DNA of 47,691 nt, taken from Clostridia bacterium (GTDB lineage Bacteria > Bacillota > Clostridia > Christensenellales > Borkfalkiaceae). Position 1 is the first letter of the stretch. Each line of letters starts with the position of its first letter. The stretch is from positions 1-47,691 of the forward strand of contig JAFQWV010000016.1 of NCBI GenBank assembly GCA_017407325.1, read 5' to 3'. The notes beneath the pieces are model-generated. The model did no database searches. It worked only from the letters and a program-made list of their open reading frames with translations, and was not told the DNA's origin. Positions 41,350 through 47,691 of this stretch are shown piece after piece. A program made the position numbers and the translations under genes.

Positions 41350-41484
41350 GCAAAACTGCGTTTTGCTCGATATGCGAAACAAGTTTCGCTCGATATGTTG
41401 CCTACGGCACTCGATATGCAAAGCTTTGCTTTGCTCGATAGCAAGTTTGCAACTTGCGTAGTGGTCGAGAACGCTTGCGCGTTC
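41350..41484 (+). repeat. Micro-hairpin array F, duplicate of E
   Basis: Same five stems in the same order as array E, but two loops differ (TGC for GGT in the first hairpin, TTT for GTT in the fourth). Spacers tcgatat three times and tcgata once, then GTAGTGGTCG and the cap GAACGC-TTGC-GCGTTC (41469-41484). Its first 32 bases, including gtgatat, are shared exactly with array D. Confidence 0.85.
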
Positions 41485-41533
41485 CGTTTAATATATATTT
41501 TTCAAAAAATCTGAAAATATTGCTTAATTTTGC

Positions 41534-41562
41534 TTGCTTTTGTTATTTTTGTGTGATACAAT
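41534..41562 (+). promoter_or_regulatory. Promoter of rplS
   Basis: -35 TTGCTT (41534-41539), 17-base spacer, -10 TACAAT (41557-41562). Confidence 0.7.
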
Positions 41563-41570
41563 ACACAAGT

Positions 41571-41626
41571 GACTCGGGCGGTCCTCTTGCTAAATGGCCA
41601 ATGAACGCTTGGTAATAATATCTAAC
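41571..41626 (+). promoter_or_regulatory. Candidate L19 leader (ribosomal-protein autoregulation)
   Basis: The 70-base rplS leader contains a short pairing element (TGGCCAATGAACGC region, 41595-41608) before the Shine-Dalgarno. Firmicute rplS genes often carry an autoregulatory leader at this position. Placement fits; I cannot confirm the consensus. Confidence 0.4.
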
Positions 41627-41639
41627 GGAGGTAAGGTCA

Positions 41640-41984
41640 ATGGAAAACATTATTGAACAGATTAATAAAGAAAATCTTAAGCCAGAAGTTCCAAAGTTTA
41701 ACGTTGGTGATACTGTTAAGGTATCTGTTAAAGTCGTTGAAGGAACGAGAGAAAGAATTCAAGTTTTCGAAGGTATCGTTATCGCTAAAAGACACGGCGG
41801 TATCAGCGAAACCTTTACTGTAAGACGTTTGTCTTTCGGTATCGGCGTTGAAAGAACTTTCCCACTTCACTCACCAAAGATTACGGACGTTAAAGTCGTT
41901 CGTCGCGGTAAAGTAAGACGTGCTAAACTTTATTACTTACGTGGTAGAACAGGTAAGGCTGCTAAAGTTAAAGAAATTATCTAA
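41640..41984 (+). CDS. rplS: 50S ribosomal protein bL19
   Basis: 114 residues. [40 protein letters not shown] and [16 protein letters not shown] are the standard bL19 segments. It sits at the 30S-50S interface. AACGGAGGT precedes the ATG. It usually follows trmD in bacteria; here it is 11 kb away, separated by the genes from ylqF to the lipoprotein island. Confidence 0.97.
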   Translation: MENIIEQINKENLKPEVPKFNVGDTVKVSVKVVEGTRERIQVFEGIVIAKRHGGISETFTVRRLSFGIGVERTFPLHSPKITDVKVVRRGKVRRAKLYYLRGRTGKAAKVKEII

Positions 41985-41993
41985 TCTAAAAAG

Positions 41994-42022
41994 AAAAAAG
42001 CGTTCATAAAGAACGCTTTTTT
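41994..42022 (+). terminator. Rho-independent terminator of rplS
   Basis: AAAAAAGCGTTC-ATAAA-GAACGCTTTTTT, 9 bases after the stop. Confidence 0.95.
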
Positions 42023-42049
42023 GTTTTTTCAAAAAGTGTGAAAAAATAG

Positions 42050-42078
42050 TTGACAACTAAAAATTATGGTGCTAAAAT
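42050..42078 (+). promoter_or_regulatory. Promoter of the T-box/ilvA transcript
   Basis: -35 TTGACA (42050-42055), 17-base spacer, -10 TAAAAT (42073-42078). Confidence 0.85.
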
Positions 42079-42099
42079 AGGAAAAAAATTAATTAAAAG

Positions 42100-42351
42100 C
42101 TGTGACGAAGACGGTTTGATAGTAACTATTTTCAGAGAGCCGATGGTTGGTGTGAATCGGTGATAGCCTATCTCGTAACCCATCACTTCCGAGCTAAAAA
42201 CCCGAACCAAGTAGGGCTTTTCGTGATTACTGCGTTAAGGTATAGGGGTTGATAGACCCTAAAGTGGCAAATTTTATTTTTTTTGCAAATTGAGTGGTAC
42301 CGCGGGTGTTTTCGCACTCGTCTCAAGCATTTGAGACGAGTGCGTTTTTTT
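42100..42351 (+). promoter_or_regulatory. T-box riboswitch, isoleucine type
   Basis: The invariant T-box TGAGTGGTACCGCGGG is at 42291-42306. Stem I has the AGTA element (42121-42124) and a distal GGTTGGTGTGAATCGG loop. In the specifier region (CCC-ATC-ACTTCC) the codon ATC at 42182-42184 fits isoleucine. Uncharged tRNA-Ile would pair there and stabilise the antiterminator, allowing ilvA-ridA transcription when isoleucine is short. ilvA makes the isoleucine precursor, so specifier and gene agree. Confidence 0.9.
42313..42351 (+). terminator. Regulated terminator of the T-box
   Basis: CGCACTCGTCTCAA and TTGAGACGAGTGCG form a 14-bp stem followed by T7. Its left arm competes with pairing to the T-box sequence. 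Confidence 0.93.
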
Positions 42352-42404
42352 ATATCAAAAAACGTTAGAAAAAATATTGTTTTTCTTTAACAAGGAGAGT
42401 TTTT

Positions 42405-43601
42405 ATGTTGACTATTGACAAAGTATTTCATGCACAATCTGTTTTAAAAAATATCGTTCGCGAGACGTCGATAATAAAAGCAAACAAGATTTGTAACGAC
42501 TGTGAATTGTATTTAAAATGCGAAAATTTACAACTTACAGGCTCGTTCAAGGTTCGTGGCGCTGGATATAAAATGGCTGTTATGACAAACGAAGAAAAAA
42601 GTAGAAAAGTTATTGCTTGCTCGGCTGGAAATCACGCGCAAGGCGTTGCCCTTGCTGCTCAAAAAATAGGGGTGGAAAGTATAATTTGTTTACCTGATAG
42701 CGCGCCTATTTCCAAAGTTGAAGCAACGAAGGCTTTGGGGGCTGAGGTTGTATTAGTTCCCGGTTGTTACGACGACGCCTATAATAAAGCACTTGAATTA
42801 AAAGAGAAAAACGGTTATACTTTCGTTCATCCTTTCGACGACGAGAACGTAATTGCAGGTCAAGGCACGATTGCACTTGAAATTTTGCAGAATTTAGACG
42901 ATATCGACGCCGTTATCGTTCCTATCGGTGGTGGTGGTTTGATTGCTGGCGTCAGTTATACGTTAAAGTCGATTAAACCGTCTATAAAGGTTTACGGAGT
43001 TCAGGTAAGTGGGGCGCCAAGCATGTTTAATTCAGTTAAAGACGGTCAGATTGAAGAACTTGACAAAGTATTTACAATCGCCGACGGAATAGCCGTCAAA
43101 AAGCCCGGAGAACTTACTTTTGAACTTGTTCAAAAATACGTTGACGATATTGCGCTCGTTACAGAAGACGAGGTTTCATCTGCGATTTTGTCGCTTATTG
43201 AAAATCAAAAAATGATCGCTGAAGGTGCTGGAGCAGTTGCCGTTGCTGGGGCTATGTTTAACAAATTTCCGCTTAAAGGAAAGAAGGTCGTAGCAATCGT
43301 TTCGGGTGGCAATATCGACGTAACTTCGCTTTCAAGGGTAATTGAGCGCGGGTTGATAAAAAGCGGTCGTTCGACGAGTTTACTTATAGAGCTTATTGAT
43401 AAACCCGGACAGCTTAAAGACGTTTCGCGAATTATTGCCGATTGTGGCGGTAACGTGACGAGCGTTCACCACGAACGCGCAGGCTCGACCGCAAGTATTA
43501 ACGGTTGTTATTTAAGAATTAGAATGGAAACGCGCAACTGGGAGCACGTAAACGAAATTACGAACGCTTTAAAAAACGAAGGATTTAAAATTGTAGAATA
43601 A
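42405..43601 (+). CDS. ilvA: Threonine ammonia-lyase (threonine dehydratase), short ACT-domain form
   Basis: 398 residues. The PLP lysine is K49 in LTGSFKVRGAGYK. SAGNHAQGVALAAQK and the phosphate loop GGGGLIAGVSY are intact. The C-terminus is a single ACT domain (LLIELIDKPGQLKDVSRIIA). It deaminates threonine to 2-oxobutanoate. The length matches the TdcB-like form with one ACT domain rather than the 500-residue IlvA, but the isoleucine T-box in front argues for a biosynthetic role. ridA follows after 19 bases. Confidence 0.92.
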   Translation: MLTIDKVFHAQSVLKNIVRETSIIKANKICNDCELYLKCENLQLTGSFKVRGAGYKMAVMTNEEKSRKVIACSAGNHAQGVALAAQKIGVESIICLPDSAPISKVEATKALGAEVVLVPGCYDDAYNKALELKEKNGYTFVHPFDDENVIAGQGTIALEILQNLDDIDAVIVPIGGGGLIAGVSYTLKSIKPSIKVYGVQVSGAPSMFNSVKDGQIEELDKVFTIADGIAVKKPGELTFELVQKYVDDIALVTEDEVSSAILSLIENQKMIAEGAGAVAVAGAMFNKFPLKGKKVVAIVSGGNIDVTSLSRVIERGLIKSGRSTSLLIELIDKPGQLKDVSRIIADCGGNVTSVHHERAGSTASINGCYLRIRMETRNWEHVNEITNALKNEGFKIVE

Positions 43602-43620
43602 ATAAAGGTGGTATAAAATT

Positions 43621-43998
43621 ATGGTTAAAAAAGTATTTACAGAAAATGCACCAAACGCGATAGGACCTTATTCGCAAGCAGTCGTTTGCGACGGATATCT
43701 TTTTACTTCGGGACAGATTGCAATAAACCCGAGTAGTGGTTTGGTTGAAACGGAAACTATCATAGAGCAAACGACCGTCGTTTGTGAAAATTTAAAAGCA
43801 ATCTTAAACTCGCAAAATTTAGATTTTAACAGCGTTATCAAAACAACTTGCTTTTTAAAAGATATGAACGATTTTGCAAAGTTTAATGATGTTTACGGCA
43901 AATATTTTACGTCTAAACCTGCAAGGTCTTGCGTTGAAGTTGCTCGTCTTCCTAAAGACGTTTTAGTAGAAATTGAAATTATTGCAAAATTAGGTTAA
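43621..43998 (+). CDS. ridA: RidA enamine/imine deaminase
   Basis: 125 residues with NAPNAIGPYSQAVVCDGYLF, TSGQIAINPSSG, KTTCFLKDMNDFAKFNDVYG and the catalytic-Arg segment PARSCVEVARLPKDVLVEIE. It hydrolyses the reactive 2-aminocrotonate released by threonine dehydratase, so pairing with ilvA makes metabolic sense. Shine-Dalgarno AAAGGTGG. Confidence 0.95.
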   Translation: MVKKVFTENAPNAIGPYSQAVVCDGYLFTSGQIAINPSSGLVETETIIEQTTVVCENLKAILNSQNLDFNSVIKTTCFLKDMNDFAKFNDVYGKYFTSKPARSCVEVARLPKDVLVEIEIIAKLG

Positions 43999-44063
43999 AA
44001 GTGATATTTTTTTAAATATTTTGTCATTTTATCGACTGTTTTTGAAAACATACTCTTTAATAA

Positions 44064-44092
44064 TTGTAATTATTAAAAAAGTGTGATATAAT
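44064..44092 (+). promoter_or_regulatory. Promoter of ilvB-ilvN-ilvC-ilvD
   Basis: -35 TTGTAA (44064-44069), 17-base spacer, -10 TATAAT (44087-44092), 31 bases before the ilvB ATG. The leader is too short for a T-box or peptide attenuator. Confidence 0.7.
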
Positions 44093-44123
44093 TATTTTAA
44101 TTTAGTATGGATAGGTATAAGTT

Positions 44124-45800
44124 ATGATACTTTCAGGCGCAGATATTATCGTAAAAACTTTGATAGAGCAGGGAGTAGAAACCGTTTTTGGTTACCCGGG
44201 CGGTCAAATTATTCACGTTTACGATTCGCTATACAAATACAAAAAAGAAATTAATCACGTTTTGACGGCACATGAACAGGGTGCTGTACACGCAGCTGAC
44301 GGCTTTGCACGTGCTAGTGGAAAGGTTGGCGTCGTTATGGCAACGAGTGGGCCGGGGGCTACAAATTTAGTAACGGGTATTGCTACTGCTTATCTTGACA
44401 GTATTCCAATGGTTGCTATCTGTGGTAACGTTATGACTAGTCAAATCGGAACGGACAGCTTTCAAGAAATTGACATAACCGGTATTACTTTACCGATAAC
44501 TAAGCACAATTTCTTCGTAAGTTCAGTTAGCGAACTTGCAGAAACTATTCGACTTGCTTTTAAAATTGCGTTATCCGGTAGGCCGGGACCTGTTTTAATC
44601 GACGTTCCTAAAGACGTTCAGATTGCTAAGTGCGAATACACTGAACAAGCTAAGGTCGAAATCGAAGAAAGAAAGCCTGCAAAAGACGTTAGAATTAATG
44701 AAGCAGTACAACTTATAAACGCGTCGAAAAAGCCGTTTATCTACTTTGGTGGAGGTCTTATCGCAAGCGGAGCGCAAGAAGAAATGCTTTCTTTGGCTGA
44801 AAAAATTGACGCGCCAATCGGTTGTTCAATGATGGGCTTATCGGGAATACCAACGGATCATCCAAGATTTTTGGGTATGCAAGGTATGCACGGTCATTAC
44901 GCTTCAAGCGTGGCAATGCACAACGCAGATTTAATTATTTCACTCGGCGTTCGCTTTAACGACAGAGTTACAGGAAAACGCGAAAAGTTTGCTAAAAACG
45001 CTAAGATAGTTCATATTGACATTGACGGCTCGGAATTATCGAAAACAGTGGACTCAAGCATCGGTTTAAGGGCAGATATAAAACTTACTTTGCAAAAACT
45101 TTTACCACTAGTTTTAGATAGCAAGAAAGACGAGTGGCAGAAAGCCGTTGAAGGGTTTAAAAAAGAAGAAAAAGAAAACGAAGATATGCGAGATGGCTTA
45201 ACGCCTAAGAATGCAATATTCGCTTTAAATAAATACTTAGGTGAAAATACACCGATTGCTACAGACGTTGGTCAACATCAAATGTGGACTGCGCAAAACG
45301 CCTGCTTTAAAAATCCAAGACGATTTATCTCAAGTGGTGGGCTTGGAACTATGGGCTTTGGTATGGGCGCAGCGATTGGTGCGTCGTACGCAACGGGCGA
45401 AAAGACGGTGCTTGTTACCGGTGACGGAAGTTTCGGGATGTGTTTAAATGAACTTGCAACTGCCGTTACTTACAACGTTCCACTCGTTATTTTACTCTTT
45501 AACAACGGCGTTTTGGGTATGGTACGTCAATGGCAGACCTTGTTCTTTAACAAGCACTACTCAAACACGGTGCTTCAAAGAAAGACGGATTTCGTTGCTC
45601 TTTCAAACGCATTTGGATTAAAAGCTGAAAGGGTAGATAACTTAAAAGATTTAGATAAGGCGCTTAAAAACGCGTTTGAAAGTAAAGCACCGTATCTTAT
45701 AGAATGCAAAATTGATAAAGACGAATTCGTTTTACCGATGTTACCACCGGGTGGCTCGATGGACGATATAATCGTAGCCAAGCCCTTAAACAACAAATAA
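44124..45800 (+). CDS. ilvB: Acetolactate synthase, large (catalytic) subunit
   Basis: 558 residues. ThDP-activating Glu51 is in LTAHEQGAVHAADGFARASG. The central FAD/Rossmann domain has YFGGGLIASGAQEEM. The ThDP-Mg motif is GDGSFGMCLNELATAVTYNV followed by PLVILLFNN. It condenses pyruvate (or pyruvate with 2-oxobutanoate) in valine and isoleucine synthesis. First gene of ilvBNCD. Confidence 0.96.
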   Translation: MILSGADIIVKTLIEQGVETVFGYPGGQIIHVYDSLYKYKKEINHVLTAHEQGAVHAADGFARASGKVGVVMATSGPGATNLVTGIATAYLDSIPMVAICGNVMTSQIGTDSFQEIDITGITLPITKHNFFVSSVSELAETIRLAFKIALSGRPGPVLIDVPKDVQIAKCEYTEQAKVEIEERKPAKDVRINEAVQLINASKKPFIYFGGGLIASGAQEEMLSLAEKIDAPIGCSMMGLSGIPTDHPRFLGMQGMHGHYASSVAMHNADLIISLGVRFNDRVTGKREKFAKNAKIVHIDIDGSELSKTVDSSIGLRADIKLTLQKLLPLVLDSKKDEWQKAVEGFKKEEKENEDMRDGLTPKNAIFALNKYLGENTPIATDVGQHQMWTAQNACFKNPRRFISSGGLGTMGFGMGAAIGASYATGEKTVLVTGDGSFGMCLNELATAVTYNVPLVILLFNNGVLGMVRQWQTLFFNKHYSNTVLQRKTDFVALSNAFGLKAERVDNLKDLDKALKNAFESKAPYLIECKIDKDEFVLPMLPPGGSMDDIIVAKPLNNK

Positions 45801-45824
45801 ACACACTAAAGGTAGGTAAATAGT

Positions 45825-46334
45825 ATGAATAAATACACGGTTGCAGTTTTGGTTAAAAACCAATTCGGTGTTTTAAACAGGGTTACGAGTATGTTCCGTC
45901 GCAGACAGTTCAACATTAACGCTTTAACCGTTAGCGAAACGGAATCAAACGACTACTCGCGTATTACGGTGATGTTTTTTGGCGAAGAAAACAAAAAACA
46001 ACAACTTATTAATCAACTCTATAAGCTTCCAGACGTTTGCTCGATTAAAGAACTTGACAGCACGAATTCGGTAAGTAGCGAACTTTTACTTATCAAAATG
46101 GCTAACGAGCCAACAACTCGCGACGACGTTTTAACGGCGGCAAAAGCGTTTGATGCTAAAACGGTCGATTACTCGAAAGCGAGTATGGTTTTTGAGCTTA
46201 CGGGCGACAGCACGCGCATTGACGACTTTATTAATCTTATGCGCGATTATGAAATTTTGGAAATCTGCCGTACGGGTATAGTTTCATTAGAAAAGGGTGC
46301 GTCTACCATTTCTAAATCTGGCGGAATAATGTAA
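45825..46334 (+). CDS. ilvN: Acetolactate synthase, small (regulatory) subunit
   Basis: 169 residues. The N-terminal ACT domain (TVAVLVKNQFGVLNRVTSMF, then RRRQFNINALTV) binds valine for feedback control. The C-terminal half (LLIKMANEPTTRDDVLTAAK ... VFELTGDSTRIDDFINLMRD) is the ALS_ss_C domain. It activates and regulates IlvB. 24 bases after ilvB. Confidence 0.95.
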   Translation: MNKYTVAVLVKNQFGVLNRVTSMFRRRQFNINALTVSETESNDYSRITVMFFGEENKKQQLINQLYKLPDVCSIKELDSTNSVSSELLLIKMANEPTTRDDVLTAAKAFDAKTVDYSKASMVFELTGDSTRIDDFINLMRDYEILEICRTGIVSLEKGASTISKSGGIM

Positions 46335-46339
46335 TTTAA

Positions 46340-47383
<1,044 letters not shown>

Positions 47384-47395
47384 GGAGAGATACAT

Positions 47396-47691
47396 ATGAT
47401 CAGCGACAAATTAAAATTTGGTCCGCAAAACGCTCCGCACAGGTCGTTATACCACGCGCTGGGGCTGACCGAAGAAGAACTAGAAAAACCACTTGTGGGA
47501 ATTGTAAGCTCATATAACGAGATTGTTCCCGGGCATATGAATATAGATAAAATAGTTGACGCAGTAAAGCTGGGTGTGGCAATGGCTGGCGGAACCCCCA
47601 TAGTCTTCCCCGCCATTGCGGTCTGTGACGGCATAGCCATGGGACACACGGGAATGAAGTATTCCCTTGTAACGCGCGACCTTATTGCAGA
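47396..47691 (+). CDS. ilvD: Dihydroxy-acid dehydratase, 5' part only (runs off right edge)
   Basis: The first 98 codons are seen, starting at the ATG 47396 with GGGAGAGA 5 bases upstream. [20 protein letters not shown], then [20 protein letters not shown] and [20 protein letters not shown] are IlvD signatures; the Cys in VCDG is an Fe-S ligand. It dehydrates the product of IlvC. The G+C content jumps to about 50% with CTG and CCC codons, in sharp contrast to ilvC, which suggests separate acquisition. Confidence 0.93.
   Translation, partial: MISDKLKFGPQNAPHRSLYHALGLTEEELEKPLVGIVSSYNEIVPGHMNIDKIVDAVKLGVAMAGGTPIVFPAIAVCDGIAMGHTGMKYSLVTRDLIA

Noticed and set aside
28917-41484. The repeat arrays as CRISPR loci
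   Set aside because: The constant part is only 7-8 bases and the variable part is always a perfect inverted repeat of 11-19 bases. CRISPR repeats are 23-47 bases with unrelated spacers, and no cas gene is present.
44093-44123. A T-box or leader-peptide attenuator before ilvB
   Set aside because: Only 31 bases separate the -10 box from the ATG, too short for either, and no terminator hairpin is seen.

Overview
The window is 47.7 kb of AT-rich DNA (roughly 35-38% G+C by eye) with the gene content and signals of an anaerobic low-GC Firmicute, most likely an uncultured Clostridia lineage. Evidence for this is the order dgt-dnaG-rpoD-trmK-Nif3, ylxM-ffh-rpsP-khpA followed by rimM-trmD-ylqF-rnhB-yraN, a T-box leader before ilvA, YlxM, DUF1846, pyruvate phosphate dikinase and BcrA-type ABC ATPases. 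No species can be named from the sequence alone. There is no prophage, CRISPR array or recognisable transposase.

Layout. 1-1298 is the start of a GC-rich secreted repeat protein that runs off the left end (minus strand). 1483-2428 is a membrane-anchored LuxR regulator split by a frameshift at an A9 tract. 2498-5025 holds a flippase-like protein and a GT87-like membrane protein. 5159-6885 is a two-component system, and 6966-8763 is dapB and asd for lysine/diaminopimelate synthesis. From 8968 the genes are on the plus strand: a membrane protein, a methyltransferase, hslO, a TPR protein, two small unknowns and a BcrA-type ABC transporter. A tRNA-Glu lies at 16.7 kb. A small membrane-protein cluster and an MBL/beta-CASP nuclease precede the replication/transcription operon (dgt, dnaG, rpoD, trmK, Nif3-like, zinc-ribbon protein; 20.4-26.4 kb). 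The translation block follows (ylxM-ffh-rpsP-khpA, then rimM-trmD-ylqF-rnhB-yraN-rlmL-like; 26.5-33.1 kb), then a DUF1846 protein and ppdK. A lipoprotein/subtilase island sits at 38.1-41.0 kb, followed by rplS. A T-box-controlled isoleucine/valine region (ilvA-ridA, ilvB-ilvN-ilvC-ilvD) runs to the right end, where ilvD is cut off.

Two things stand out. (1) Most long intergenic gaps (16.9, 28.9, 33.1, 37.85, 41.0 and 41.35 kb) are built from arrays of tiny perfect hairpins (4-8 bp stems, mostly 2-5 nt loops) separated by a fixed 7-8 nt spacer. The spacer is constant within an array or half-array, the stems vary, and most arrays carry a conserved GGTCG-hairpin cap at one end. In two arrays the spacer flips to its reverse complement half way, so the array is itself an inverted repeat. 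(2) The 38-41 kb island encodes three lipoproteins: a subtilisin-like protease with Glu where the catalytic Asp belongs, a free-standing copy of its pro-region with its own promoter, and a third lipoprotein that may be PrcB-like. Hairpin arrays flank the island on both sides. These two are the best candidates for undescribed biology here.
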